DNA of 64,000 nucleotides from Timema cristinae (lineage: Eukaryota; Arthropoda; Insecta; Phasmatodea; Timematidae), in NCBI GenBank assembly GCA_039000515.1, contig JBCFYV010000024.1, forward strand, positions 18,597,541 to 18,661,540, in the 5' to 3' direction. The notes beneath the pieces are model-generated. The model had not been told where the DNA came from. It saw only the letters and a list, made by a program, of their open reading frames with translations, and made no database searches. A program made the position numbers and the translations under genes. Positions 1-11,572 of the stretch are shown one piece after another; position 1 is the stretch's first letter; every line of letters begins with the position of its first letter.

Positions 1-244
1 AGTTTTTCTTTCAATGGGTTAGTGGCAATCTTTCCTAAGACTTTCTTTAACGATTCAAAGATTCTCATCTCTAAAGCTATGACTAAGAATTAACATAAGA
101 CATGGAGTGAATTTGTGGTTTATCCAATGGTCTGAAGAATATTTGCAGTCTATCAATGGCAATATAATTATGATCGAGTGAAGAATTTATATTTATGACA
201 AAGCCCGTGGTGGTAACAAAATGTTTATCATATAAAATTCCCTG

Positions 245-401
245 ACTACTACTTTAAAGAGAAACTTAACAGAGATATAGATTTAAATTAGAACATAAAT
301 CAATTACGAACACTACAAAAGGTGCCATTTGCGCCAAAGAGAAATTTACAACATAAAATACTGTAAAAAACAAATTTCCTACCAGAATAAGAGAAAAGGT
401 C
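245..401 (+). repeat. Left arm of a 157-bp inverted repeat pair
   Basis: The reverse complement of 3481-3636 matches this stretch at roughly 90% or better by eye, with almost no gaps. The arms face each other over about 3.1 kb. That spacing and arm length fit a foldback element or a DNA transposon with long terminal inverted repeats. No transposase of its own was seen between the arms; a non-LTR fragment and other debris lie there. Confidence 0.8.
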
Positions 402-639
402 TACAATTGTCAGGAAGAAAATACATAAGTTACGCACAATTTTTATTAATTATTTTTCAATGTGTAGAATATTTGACGTCTATAAAGATTTATTATATTT
501 TATAGCAAACGAAAGTAGAAACAATAATATATTAAGGTGGCTGAATTCGTGTTTTATTTTTAGTTATGTTGTTTTACGTGCTCTTTCTTAACCGTTTCAT
601 TATATCAGCACACAGCTTTTATATTAACTAAATTCTATA

Positions 640-790
640 ACAGGCACAACATCCAGCCCCTAGCCGCTAATTTATCACTGTGAAAGGGGAAACCCACATT
701 TCTCAAATAATAGATTTATCAGCCATGCGGGATTCTTAGATTAGTAGGCACTCGTTAGCGACTGAACTAAGCCGTTGGATAATTCGTAAG
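640..790 (+). repeat. Dispersed repeat copy, partner at 53563-53703, SINE-like
   Basis: Shares with 53563-53703 the order: CAGCCCCTAGCCGCTAATTTATCA-type block, a run of AAACCCA, a GCCATG block, then ATTAGTAGGCACTCG-like sequence. The other copy keeps a tRNA-like box A (TTAGCTCAGTAGG). Both look like eroded members of one tRNA-related interspersed family. Confidence 0.55.
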
Positions 791-842
791 TATCGCGGAC
801 CTAGTTGAATAGTTGCTCAGCAATGTAAAACGAGGATTGATT

Positions 843-1150
843 TCCAATAGTGGACCTTACAGACACCAATATTTCGTATCTCCGTAACAAGGAAAACATT
901 CAAAACCGTAAGGTTGACTATCGATCAGCACGGTAACCCGTAGAAGTGAATCCAAATAGTGGACCTTATAGAAACGAATATTTCACATCTCTGTAACAAG
1001 GAAAACATTCGAAACCGTAAGGTTGACTATTGATCAGCAAGGTAACCGTGAAAATTATTCCCAATAGTGGACCTTATAGAAACGAATATTTCGCATCCCT
1101 GTAACAAGGAAAACATTCGAAACAATAAGGTTTACTATCGTTCAGCAGCA
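843..1150 (+). repeat. Tandem repeat, three copies of about 108 bp
   Basis: Each copy begins near CCAATAGTGGACCTTA (about 843, 951 and 1059) and includes TAACAAGGAAAACATTC and a GTAAGGTTGACTAT-like block. The third copy runs into sequence resembling a hAT terminus at about 1165-1215, so the array may be subterminal repeats of a transposon. Confidence 0.85.
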
Positions 1151-1164
1151 AGTTGAATGAATAT

Positions 1165-1215
1165 GAATAATTTTCATTCGAATGATTTTAAAACTATTGA
1201 TAGTGCCCATCGCTA
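1165..1215 (+). repeat. hAT-like terminal sequence
   Basis: Ends ...TTGATAGTGCCCATCGCTA after TTCATTCGAATGA. The end at 6430-6473 is very similar (ATCATTCGATAGTACCCATCACTA). Read inward it begins TAGCGATGGGCACTATC, typical of hAT termini. No matching left end was found. Confidence 0.45.
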
Positions 1216-1986
1216 GTTGCTTGTTTTGATGATTCAGAAACATTTTATTTTTTTCTGTTTATGCAAGGCACTATTAATATGCTTCAAACACGTGTCTTTT
1301 CTGAACCAGTCAACGCGCGTGTTGCACAATTTGCACATCATTATTTTTTTTAACTTTATCAAATATATAAAATCCTTCTTTTCCAAACTCACGCTCTTTC
1401 AAAAATACTTAATACCTTAGGCATGTTTAAATATTAAATAAATATAAGAGAGGTTAAAAACAAAATGATCTTACTAACGAGTAACGCAACGTTATTATCT
1501 AACAACCTGATGGAAATGACGTCATCTGGAAGATACGAGTGTAGAGAGAGCTCACTCTAGCTTGTACATGTTTTTGGCTTCTAATTCTTTAAATACTTGC
1601 CTTTGGTGCTTAATATGGCCGTTTTAGTAGCCAGTTTTAATACTTTTTAAAGCAAGTCTTTGGTTGAGGGAAATAAACTTTCTTTTGAAAGAAAATTATA
1701 TTGGTTCAGTTGTTACTATTTTAATTTTTTTGTTCAAGTCTTAGAATGGCTGATAATGTCAGCAATGTTTTATTATTTACTCGCGTTTAGATTGAAAAAG
1801 TGACCATAATTCGCGTTTAAATGGCCAAATCGTCAATTTCGCGAATAGATTTAATTTTGTTTTATTTCGCGTAAATATTTTCACTCAAAACTGCCACAAA
1901 AATTTTTAGTTATGTTTCTATGGCAATTTTAATGTGCTAAGTAAAAGTTTGTAAAAAAACAACTCGCGAAATATCGGTGTCTCTAC

Positions 1987-2400
1987 TTATTGAGCATCCC
2001 AAAGATTAACAATGGCTACATAATTAAGATCCTTGGTGTTTCGTAGGAACTTACTAACAACATTTTTGAAAGCAATCCAAATTTCATTTTCAATGTCTTT
2101 CATTGAAGAAAGGAAGTTTTCATCTGGAATTAGTATTCTTATATCCGGCGACTTCTTGCTCGAATGTCCCATTCACTCAGGAAACATTACTATTTTAGTA
2201 TAGCTACCCTGCTGACCAAAAAGTATGCCCACATCTTTCATGATGTTTGTATTTTAATTTTGTTAGAACTTTTTCAACACTCATAATTTTCTTTGAGGTA
2301 AACTGAATGATCAACAGTCACAGAAGTATATTTGCTTCCATCGTGGAGAAGACACCTTTTAGACTTCTTTGAGAGGAGTCAATAAATAGCCTTTGTTTGT
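1987..2400 (-). pseudogene. Fragment of a transposon-associated arthropod protein of unknown function
   Basis: On the minus strand, one frame at 2400-2300 reads FIDSSQRSLKGV. A second at 2230-2180 reads GQQGSYTK-like sequence. The clean 61-codon frame 2172-1987 reads DENFLSSMKDIENEIWIAFK, then NYVAIVN. I recognise this order (LFIDSSKRSLKAVLLHNGN, GQQAGYTK, then a block ending NY.EIV) from repetitive, unannotated proteins of arthropod genomes. Its biochemical function is not known to me. Frames are broken between blocks, so it is a dead fragment. Confidence 0.5.
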
Positions 2401-2424
2401 TGACTTTGTACTCAATTCCAAATA

Positions 2425-2690
2425 GGGGTGTGCGAAGTCCCCTTTTTTCAATTCAAAGCAAATTCCATTTCTTCAATTCAAAACGAACTCGAATCAAATA
2501 TATGAAATATTCTTAAAGCTGAATCGAAGTTTGACTATTTTTTGGTAGCTGGTTTACTCTTACAAAAATACTATATTATGATTATTTAAATTACTTTATT
2601 CACTAAAATTACTCGAAAAATGTTTTATTGCACAATTGCTTGTAATATTTGGTTTTAATCTGATAAATCAAGTTATTATTAAAACATATA
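2425..2690 (+). repeat. Dispersed repeat with hAT-like end, partner at 46195-46440
   Basis: Starts GGGGTGTGCGAAGTCCCC, a hAT-like terminus. It shares CTGAATCGAAGTT, a block around ATTGCACAATTGCTTGTAAT and TAAATCAAGTTA with 46195-46440 in the same order. A third, weaker left end lies at 52466-52510. Probably a non-autonomous hAT family. Confidence 0.5.
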
Positions 2691-2706
2691 ATTCAGTTAC
2701 TATTTT

Positions 2707-3115
2707 CTCCCTATGCATTAATTTGTATGTACAAAACAGCTCTGAATGGCAGTAAATAAACATAATTTGAATATCTTTCCCGGATAACTTCATTCCTACT
2801 CCTGTTTCTCCACATGACAGCAAACATGCTCCTTACACACTTCATTCCCATGACCTCCACTTTCCTAGTTTCTAGTACATTCAATGTCAATGTTTCATTT
2901 ACATATGTGACAATGGGTACAAAGTACTCCCGGTAAAACACTTCCTACACTACAAGGGCACTTCTCTTTTCCACAGTAGGTCTCTTACACACCTATTGAA
3001 CTCTACCTGACGTCCTCATCTCATTACATCCTATTTACTTTCACCTCTATCACATTTCCACAGTATTTTACGTTATGCGCTTTTCTCTGCTCTACTCTAT
3101 CTATATTCTAATAGC
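2707..3115 (-). pseudogene. Non-LTR retrotransposon reverse transcriptase, C-terminal fragment
   Basis: The minus-strand frame 2941-2711 reads VPIVTYVNETLTLNVLETRK, then VEVMGMKCVRSMF and RNRSRNEVIRERY. This is the C-terminal part of the reverse-transcriptase ORF of a common arthropod non-LTR family (pattern VPT.LYG.ETW....ERRK...EM..LR...G.....RNE.VR). Sequence from 2941 to 3115 continues upstream with stops and matches 41330-41510. Truncated and dead; clade not assigned. Confidence 0.7.
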
Positions 3116-3480
3116 TAAATAATTGATTATTACTAGCCAAATCTTGAAGTATCTCACAAAAAGGGTAATTTTTGAATGGATTTATACTATGCATAACCCC
3201 TTAATACATGAAAAAAACTGTTTGTGATGTGAAGTTTTAAGTGTGGGTTTTTGATTTCAGCACCCAAAAATACATAAAAGACAGTAGTTTTAAGAAATGG
3301 TTTCCATCGCAGGCCTGGGTAATAGTTTGAATATTAAATGCTGGAATAAAGAACATAAAATAATGTTAATATTTGGTAAATGCCAGGTTTGTTTTAAAAA
3401 AATATATGAGCATAAACAAAGAAATTCCTGCTCACCAAGAAAAACTAATAAGATTAGTTTTGAAATTTTTTTGTAATGTG

Positions 3481-3636
3481 GATCTTTTCTCTTATTCTGG
3501 TAGGAAATTTGTCTTTTACAGTCTTTATGATGTAAGCTTTTCTTTGGCGCAAATGGCACCTTTTGTAGTGTTCATAATTGATTTATGTTCTAATTTAAAT
3601 CTATATCTCTGTTAAGTTTCTCTTTAAAGTAGTATT
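3481..3636 (-). repeat. Right arm of the 157-bp inverted repeat pair
   Basis: Partner of 245-401 in inverted orientation. Both arms include the blocks GGTGCCATTTGCGCCAAAGA and TTTCCTACCAGAATAAGAG (given on the left-arm strand). Small open frames here are by-products of the repeat. Confidence 0.8.
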
Positions 3637-4039
3637 ACTGGGACAGGGCCATTAAAATAATAATATTAATAATAATAATCACTAATTTGAAATTAAATTG
3701 AATATGATATCATATACTATTTTAGGCGAATGAGTATCCAAATAAATTATACAATATTGTGAAAATTCTTCCATTAGTGCTGTCACATATTGTTTTCTTA
3801 CATGTTACTAAAACGTTGATCAAAAATGTATTTCAAAATAAAAAGAGCATTTAGAAATATTACCTAATTGAAGAACATAATCACCATAGTAATATAACTA
3901 TTACCAATATTATCAATTTCAACTAATCTATAAATGCATACAACGATAGTGAATTGTTATGTAGGATATCACTTAAAATTGTGATATCAAAAAAATTATT
4001 TTTTTAATTCAATAATATTTTTATTTAAAAATATTATAG
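3637..4039. other. AT-rich spacer with a small palindrome, no gene
   Basis: No coding sequence seen. At 3966-3989 there is a palindrome with 8-bp arms GATATCAC/GTGATATC around TTAAAATT. It lies just past the last recognisable hAT coding remnant and may belong to that element's 3' end. Confidence 0.4.
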
Positions 4040-5835
4040 AATCCAAATTTTTAGGATTAAGCCTATTCCTTCGTTCTGTCAAAACTTCCCCTGCCTTTGA
4101 GAAAACACGTTCCAAAAGCACTTAAGTCGCAGGTAATTAAGCACACATATTTCATGGCCAAAATATACAGTTCCGGAAACTATGATCTATGCTTAGACCA
4201 GGACTTCAAAGGATCACTTACTCTGTTAAAATTTGGCATTTTCATGTACTGTTGCAACATTGTGATACTGCTGCTCACTGGAGTTGATGTTGTCTTCAAT
4301 TGAGCCATTTCGTGTCAACATTATTCCACAAAGAGATATTTGTATTTGTGTTGTTTGTTCCCTTGCACTCTGGACCTCCTGTTGCCACAACTCTCTCCAC
4401 CATTCACAGCTATCACAACTTTAAAAGTGATGGCACAAAGCAGCTAAATCATCACTTAGCCAAGTATGTGCTTGGGCTGCATTGGTTTCAACTTCAAATG
4501 TAGCCTTTTGAAAAGAGGGTCTAATATTTTAGCCATGGCTGTTAACTTCCTTCTCTCCAGAACAGCTAATCTTCACGAAACTTCCTCAATTAGACTGATT
4601 TGGAGTTCTTTAGCCACACTAGTTTTTGGTGTTTGTTTTTGTAATGAAAACTGAACACCTCTAACCAGTGGAATTACCTTTGCGGCAGTTGGATATGTGT
4701 CTCCAGACAATTCTGCGGTCATTATTTCCAGTAATTTTAAAAGTGGCACGCACTCCTAAACTACCTCCCATTCTGCCACGCCCCAAAGAAGGGGGGGGGG
4801 GGGGGGGGAGGCTACAAGGTAAGGATACGAGGGAGGCGGATAGTGGCTCCTTCAAATCCATGATCCTCTCTAACATAATGAGTGTGGAGTTCCACCTTGT
4901 TGCCACATCCTGTTTAGGTTTAAGTTGGCTAAGCCCCATAGTTTTTTGGATGCTTCGAAGTTTGTCTAAAGCTAGGGTACTGCTTTTGAAATGACCCACT
5001 AGTCCTTTACCCTTCTGCAGAATTTCACTTAGCCTAATATTTCCTAACAAAGCATCACTTACAATTAAATTCAAAGTATGAGCTATGCAACGCAAATGAG
5101 GAATTCCCAATCTTTGAATTGCGTTTACCATGTTAGCTCCATTGTCCGTAACAATTGTCACTATCTTCACTCGTAATTTCCATTCATTCGCTACGGCCAG
5201 CGAAGTATTTGCAATGGCTTCTCCGGAGTGACTGTGCTCCACTTGTTTGGTGCAGAGCACAAGTGAGTATAATTTATTGTTGCACACACAATGAGCAGTA
5301 ACTGTGATAAACCCTTGTATGTTTATCGACGTCCACATATCTGTTGTCAAGGAAATAAACTTGGTTCACATAATTAACTTCTGTACCTCAACAATAGCAC
5401 TCCCATAATAATCTTGGTGAATGTTTGTTGTGAGTGTCTTTCGGCTTGACAATTTATACTCACTATCTAAGAGATTAACAAACTGTTTAAAACCCTCATT
5501 TTCCACTATTGAAAAAGGTTGTAGGTCATTAGTGATAATTTTTACTAGACCTTCGTCCAAAATCTTGCGCTTCGTCTCTGGAAGCTGTTTCCTACCGAAA
5601 ACTCCCCACTGTGCCAACTGATGGTATTTCATTGGTGGCGTCTGCTGATATAGAAGTCAAAGCGGGATTGTCTTCAATTTCTTCCAGCACTTTGGACGAC
5701 TCCAAAAGAGTATGGTGGATCCGTTTTAAATGGGCACGCATGTTTGATGTGTTACCTGTACTTTTGTATTCTCGCTTGCACACTTGACACCAATGCTTTA
5801 CCATTTGGTTTCTTCTCAAAAAAATCCCAAACAAT
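4040..5835 (-). pseudogene. hAT-superfamily transposase (BED-finger type), degenerate
   Basis: Minus-strand order: a BED zinc finger (5834-5700: CQVCKREYKSTGNTSNMRAH ending LKRIHH), a middle block (5632-5366), the catalytic-core region (5350-4860: MTTDMWTS, VTDNGANMVNAI, RCIAHTLNLIV, ATRWNSTLIML), then, after frame changes, YPTAAKVIPLVRGVQFSLQ near 4690-4630 and a C-terminal dimerisation block DPLKSWSKHRS near 4200. These are the ordered hallmarks of a hAT cut-and-paste transposase. Several frameshifts, stops and an 18-G run break it. The element probably extends right to about 6473, where a hAT-like terminus sits. Confidence 0.85.
4791..4808 (+). repeat. Poly-G run of 18
   Basis: Uninterrupted G18 inside the dead hAT transposase. 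On the minus strand it encodes a proline run in a shifted frame and coincides with the loss of the reading frame. Its exact length may be unreliable in assembly. Confidence 0.9.
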
Positions 5836-6309
5836 GGATCTTTTCTTTAAACGAATCACGGTTATAAAATCAAATCAAATCAAAAGTAATTTTAAAAGAG
5901 GTACGCAAATAATATTAAAATTATGTTTTTATATTTAAATATATTATAACAGTTAACACTAAAAATATTAGTATATTTAAAACAGTTTAAGAAACCTAAA
6001 ATAACTAGAAAAATGAGTTCAATAATAATAATATAGATCAATAAATACCAAAAAAATGTTGTTATAAGTTTAAAATGGGTAAATTAGAATAGAGTCTAGT
6101 AGATTAATTAAATAAGTTGAACACAAACACATTTTCAAGTCAAGAACTCCAAAATCACAAAACCAACCAGTGAAACCAGCCGCACGCAACCGAACTGCTC
6201 TATATTTTTTAAATTTTTCGTGGAAGAAAATGCTCTTATTTATTTTGATTAGTCAGCTTTGTTATGACTGAATGAGACCTACACAGAAGCAGCTGTGAAT
6301 GAATAGACA

Positions 6310-6473
6310 ATTCATTCGATTGAAATCTAAAGGGACGATAGTTTTCATTAAAATAATCATGTCATTAACTAATATTCATTCAAATGAAAACTATCGAATA
6401 ATCATTCGATAATTTGGAAATGATAGTTTTCATCATTCGATAGTTCAAATCATTCGATAGTACCCATCACTAC
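6310..6473 (+). repeat. Subterminal and terminal repeats of the hAT element at 4040-5835
   Basis: At least four copies of ATTCGATAGTT/AACTATCGAAT-type motifs in both orientations, finishing GATAGTACCCATCACTA. Read inward it begins TAGTGATGGGTACTATCGAA, a good hAT terminus. The opposite terminus was not identified. Confidence 0.6.
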
Positions 6474-6539
6474 AAGCAACCATTAAAAATTCTCTAATAA
6501 AGTCTAAAAACTCAAAAGAAGATCGCAAAGAATTCATTA

Positions 6540-8400
6540 TGGATATTACGAAAACATTTATGTAAGCCAATATTCCTATTGAAAAACTAGATCATCCTTC
6601 TATGCGATGTTGGATGGATAAATATGTGAAGGGTAACCATTTTGAAGATTTTTAAAAATTTCCTTTATTATTAAAAAATCAAAAGTAAATAAGGGTCAAT
6701 TATTTTCCATTATTTTCTGATTTTATTTTCCTAATGAGAAAATAGTGTTTTTTAACACTTTTGATTATTTACTAATTTATAAAAAAAAAATAGACGAGAT
6801 AAGAAATGTTCGATTTGGGTTATATTCAAGATGTTTATCTCCAAGTACAATTAGTGAAATAGCCTAGTAGATTAGTGTATACACACTTTGTCAACCAACA
6901 TAGCCTAATATTAGTTTGTTCTATCAAAAATTAGTATGCTTACATTTCGGTTTTAGGTGGAGGAGACCTCCCTAAGGCAGAAACTATAAGAAGTGTTTGG
7001 ATCCCAGAAGTTAACCAAAGTCAAGAGGATAGTATCAAGGACAATGTAAGAAATCAGCAAGTTGCAATTCTTTGTGATATGACAACTGATTGAAAAGGAC
7101 AGTGTGTTTTTGTTATTTTGTTGAAAATATTAGTGCTGATTCGAAGAAAAGCTTGTTTGTTGGTGCAGTTAGTTTTGCAGAACGCTTAAGCAACAGAAAT
7201 GTTTACAGGCACTTGTGGACACCATCATCAAGTATGAGATTCCTTATGAAAATGTAGTTTGGTTGTGACAATGGTGTGCGTTACATGACGAAATGTGTGA
7301 CTTCTTTGAAAGTTCTCTTAAGTGATGATTTTCTGCATATAAAGTGCTGGGACCACAAACTTAATTTGGTTTAAAATTATTGGTCAGTAGATCTGCCAGA
7401 GCTGAATGACTGTGTTGCTAAAGCAAAGGCTGTATTTCTGAACACTCGAAAGAGAAAACCTAATTATCTAGCATTTTTGAATGAAAATACAGTAAAGGTG
7501 AAAAGTCTGCTAAACTATTTCCAAACCCAGTTTTAACGCAATGGAACTCTTGGTTTTGTTCAGTGGTGTACCTCTGTGAATATTTGGTGGATCTAGTGGA
7601 ATATTTTTCCACATTGGAGGAGGTGACAGCAGCACTTAAGTACTTCCAGGATGTCAAATTATAAATTAACCAAAGTGTTGATTGAATGCCAAGCAACATT
7701 TTTAATTGAGTACGGTTCTGAATTGGTGGAATTAATTACTATACTCGAAGGTTCTACCTATGCCTTCAGTCATAAGCTGTATGGTAAAGTGACAGAGCTA
7801 CAAAGTAATTTTAAACTGATTTCTGACATGAACTACGGAGAAAAAACACAGGAAAAATTGAAAATTCTTCCAACTCTAAAACAAGCAAATGTAAAAGTCA
7901 GTTTCAATCTTTAGGATGAAGTGCCTTATAAAGCTGAATTCACTCCATCAGTCAGACCCATTCCAAAACATTTTTTGAAAACATTGGTACTCTTTTTGAC
8001 ACTTGCTCAATTGGGATAAAACAAGTTAATTCTGATCTCTTCCAATCAGCTCGGAAACTACCATTTTTAAAATCCTGCTCTGAAATTAATTTTCAAAGAG
8101 GATACTGTGCGTTGCAGACACAAGTGAGAGCTTTGCAAAGCAATAGTAGAAAAGTTGACATTTTGGACATATTGTTTGGACTGAAAGAAGACCATGAAGA
8201 GTTTACCATCAACAGCATAAAAGCAATATGGATTCCAGTGTCTAAAGTTGACAGTGAACCTGCATTTTCAGTATATTCAAACATTATGTCAGATAAGCGC
8301 ACTAACTTGAAAATTTGGAAACAATGTTGTCTTTGTACTTTGGTGATTGACGTGAAGTATGTTGATAAAAGGTATGGACATTTTTGTCTTATAAAATAAT
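6540..8400 (+). pseudogene. Second hAT-type transposase (CGGBP1-like group), degenerate
   Basis: Plus-strand blocks in shifting frames: VAILCDMTTD (about 7060), DNGVRYMTKCVTSLKVLLSD (about 7267), HIKCWDHKLNLV (about 7335), DLPELNDCVAKAKAVFLNTR (about 7390), RWNSWFCSVVYLCEYLVDLV-like (about 7540), and the C-terminal block AIWIPVSKVDSEPAFSVYSN, then MSDKRTNL (about 8225-8310), the hAT dimerisation motif. The order fits hAT transposases with CGGBP1-like N-termini. Multiple stops and frameshifts leave no ORF above about 100 codons. Confidence 0.72.
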
Positions 8401-8464
8401 TCGGTGCAAGTACTTTCTAAGCTATTCGAGTTCATTTATTACCATTACCTTAAAAAAAACTCTC

Positions 8465-8605
8465 AAAACTTTTTATACCGAAAATCAGGGTCATGCCCTT
8501 TTATTTACCGAAATTCAACTTTTTATTTAACAAAATCAAGTAATTTTATTTACCGAAAATCATGGTTTTACCCTTTTATTTACCACAAATCAGGTCTCTA
8601 TCAAT
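8465..8605 (+). repeat. Short imperfect tandem repeat, about three units
   Basis: Repeated TTTTATTTACCGAAAATCA-type units, twice followed by a GGTNNTGCCC/TTTACCC-like piece. It lies just downstream of the hAT remnant and is probably its subterminal repeat array. Confidence 0.6.
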
Positions 8606-8659
8606 AAGTATAAAAATTCACTTTTTGCATGAATATTCAAGAGCTTTGGTTTTTTTTAA

Positions 8660-9390
8660 ATATGACAAACATTATCAGTGACATTGGACGTGGAGTTTCC
8701 CAAGCAGACCTGTGTTGGAAGAAAAGATTTTGAGTGCCTTGAAAAGCCTCAAACAAAGAAATTAGGCCAGCTGATCGAGATGCTGACAAAGCTTTGTAGA
8801 AATGGTTCACTGTTCAGAGGTATTCCGGAGTCGCTCTATATGGGCCAGTGCTTGAGAGCAAAGTTGAACACCTAGCTAAGTTGATGGACAACAATCAAGA
8901 GTTTGTCTGTTCAAAGAGGTGGCTGGACAAGCGAAAGAAGAGACATGTTACGAACCTCAGGCTCATCAGTTGGTGTTCCTGCCTGCCAACACCACATCAA
9001 CATGGACCAAAGAGTATCCGGAGCCTCAAAATCCATTAGAAGAAGGAAATGATACTGTATACAATTCAAGCATTGGAATCGAAATAGAACATACCGATCA
9101 ACGTTTTGAGCGCTATACATTTTGCTGACAAGACATGAGGAGTGTGTCAACAGCCACAATACAGAACTGCTTCGTCATGCTGTTAGGATGTGTGGCTTTC
9201 AAGAAAGAAGACAATCTGCCTCCCAAGGAACTTTAATACCTCAATGACAATTCTGTTGGAATTGAAGACTTTATCAATGTAGATTGTAAAGTTATAATAA
9301 ATGAAATCTGATTATTGAATGATGACATTGTTGAAGTTGTGTAAGACGGTTCAAGCACACAAGAAAAAGATGAAAATGAATAAAGTGTCC
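8660..9390 (+). pseudogene. pogo/Tigger-type transposase remnant
   Basis: Plus-strand pieces: KKLGQLIEMLTKLCRNGSLF, then a CENP-B-type helix-turn-helix ending NQEFVCSKRWLDKRKKRH (about 8890-8945), and after a large deletion the DDE tail VFLPANTTST (about 8975), SIRSLKIHYRR-like (about 9015) and SAIHFAD near 9110. In intact Tigger proteins the core between HTH and FLPANTTS is about 200 residues; here it is nearly absent. Dead. Confidence 0.7.
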
Positions 9391-9399
9391 TGGCAGTGA

Positions 9400-10515
9400 A
9401 GGAGGGAGGTGTTGGAGGGGATTAAACAGTTATAAGATTTTATGGATGGATAGTGTGGGGGAAACAAACTCTATAGAAGGACCTAGAAAAATTATTAATT
9501 TAAACAGCATAGAGCAATGTATAGTCAATTATTTAAATATTATTAATAGATTTCAATAAAGAGTACTTGTTTTTTTTATCTCTTATTTTGTTTGTCACTA
9601 ACCCATGACTTTCAGGATTTATAAAATAAAAGTCAGTTTTAGAGAACTTCAAACATAGTAAAGAAAATATCTGAGTCTATAGAGGTTCATTACAATCAGT
9701 GTTGACTGCTGTTAACCCTTGCAGACATTGAGAATGTCTATCGTCACCAGAGCATTCCCTGATATGGGTGTGAATCAACATTTCATTGCAATTAAGTAAC
9801 TGTAATACTTTCTATGAATGAACCACTGAACTTTTAGTCAATCAAGAGTACTTCATAATGAAGCCAATAGGTGAAACTACCAGTTCAATTTATATATCAT
9901 AGTGTGTATGTTCATGAGTGGATGCAGCAACTATTCTGAATGAAAGGAAGACAGTCATTCCATTATGAATATTTTTATCGAATTTTAATGAGAAGCTAAA
10001 GTAAGCATGTTTGAGGATACCTATAATCCTGATAATACACTGTCTATGGAGGTAAAAAATGGCTTAAAACATAAAACCATTCTTTTTGGTGTTTCTAGAC
10101 TAAAATGTCTTTGGCCAAAAGTAAAATAGTTTGTTCAGTGTACTCTTACTATACCAAATTAATTTTCAAACCCAAATATATTATAAGATAAGGTCTTCTT
10201 AGTATATAAGGCTGTCTACACATTTATAACAACCATGCCTATCATTCAAAATGATTTATACTGGTGTTTTAAGTGGAGTGAGCATGACATCATCTTAGTG
10301 CTGGTGAATCCTGTTCTTAAATATTTATTCTGGATAAATTTAAAACACTACTTTAGCATAGACCACTGCATAGTATTCTTAGTGTTATGAGAAACTTGCA
10401 CGGTAATATGTCAGTGATATTTAAGTGTGATAAGGGTAATTATATTTGCTATCCCAGGCTGCTTGAAACATACCAATTCACCCATGATGAATTGAAAAAG
10501 TAGATGTTTTAGTTA
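9400..10515. other. Spacer without recognisable gene
   Basis: AT-rich sequence on both strands with no long open frame and no terminal repeats that I can pair. Nothing more can be said by eye. Confidence 0.4.
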
Positions 10516-10519
10516 AGAG

Positions 10520-10860
10520 AGGTATCATCATCATCAACAACCGTTTCAAGCCTGTGGCCAGGTCAGTTTAGTAAAAAGCCTTCTTCCTCTTCCTATATCC
10601 TTCCACTATTCTTCTACCATTTTTCTCCTCTCGCTTAAACACTTTCTGTTATCTGCTCCTCCCATCTTTATATTGGCCTCTCTTGCAGTCTTTTCCCTAC
10701 AAACTTAATTTCCAACCTTATCTTTGGCATCTTTTTTTTCTTTTCGTCTTCATTACATGCCCATACCATCTCAGGTACATTAAGGAAAGCAAAAACAGTA
10801 GTGTAATAAAATATGTTTACTAGACATTGTGTGTGTGTGGGGGGGGGGGGCTGCAATGGG
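10520..10860 (-). pseudogene. Non-LTR retrotransposon C-terminus and 3' tail
   Basis: Minus-strand frame 10856-10668 contains MVWACNEDEKKKK, then PKIRLEIKFVGKRLQERPI, the end of a non-LTR polymerase ORF (pattern ...R.W.KPK.RLEI.V.GKR..GRP). It then runs to GGCCACAGGCTTGAAACGGT and a (GAT)n tail at 10520-10545, the 3' end common in this family. The same tail region recurs at 40065-40340. A G10 run sits at 10841. Confidence 0.68.
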
Positions 10861-11387
10861 ACTGTAAAACAAAATAATTGCTAATTATGTCCTTGAGTTT
10901 GTTAATTTTACCAGATTAATGTCTTCTTGAAATTGTGATTCAATATAAAAATGTTAGGACTGCTAAGGTCATGTCTATGGCTACATCCCTCATTCCAAAG
11001 ATTCTAAATTAAGTTTTCCTCTATCACTAGGCTCAAGATTATATATCAGTGTATGTAATTTTTTGGATCTATAAAAGTGTACCAATGGGATTTATCGAGC
11101 AATAATTATCTTATATATTGTTTGCAAAATGATGATTACATGTTAAGCAATAAGATTTTCTTAATAGAAAAATTGTACCCATATTAGCATGTCGAAAAGA
11201 TGAGAAAAGCAGTGCTCATATACATATGAAAAATAACGCCTCGCATAAGTGACTAGTATTCAAAATTTTACTTTGTCTTACTAATCTCTTTCTTACGACA
11301 ATGTAAAATTAACACTTTAGCCTGACGTACAAAAATTCCTAGCAATTGTTTGCACATATAAATGAAAATAAACATAAAGCCACATTA

Positions 11388-11466
11388 AGAATGCAAACCG
11401 GACAACGGGAACCAAACCCAAGAATATGGCATAGCACAATGCTCTACCACTGAGACATCATAGTTT
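11388..11466 (-). repeat. tRNA-like head of a SINE or tRNA pseudogene
   Basis: On the minus strand: GTCTCAGTGGTAGAGCATTG (box A-like), then about 35 bases later GGTTTGGTTCCCG (box B-like). The acceptor stem cannot be paired, so this is a tRNA-derived repeat, not a working tRNA. Confidence 0.5.
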
Positions 11467-11572
11467 GTTTAGTATCCGCGGACATCTTCCACTAATTACT
11501 GGTGTATTGATCATTTGAGCATGTTTAGTACACCAACAACTGGTGAAAGATGGCGTGGATCAAGGATGAACC

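Noticed and set aside
843..1150. CRISPR-like array
   Set aside because: Units are contiguous and about 108 bp with no unique spacers, in an animal genome.
1217..1420. 67-codon plus-strand hydrophobic frame
   Set aside because: A/T-rich composition explains the Phe/Leu/Ile content; no supporting context.
4668..4994. 108-codon plus-strand frame with a glycine run
   Set aside because: Antisense of the hAT transposase; the glycine run is the G18 tract.
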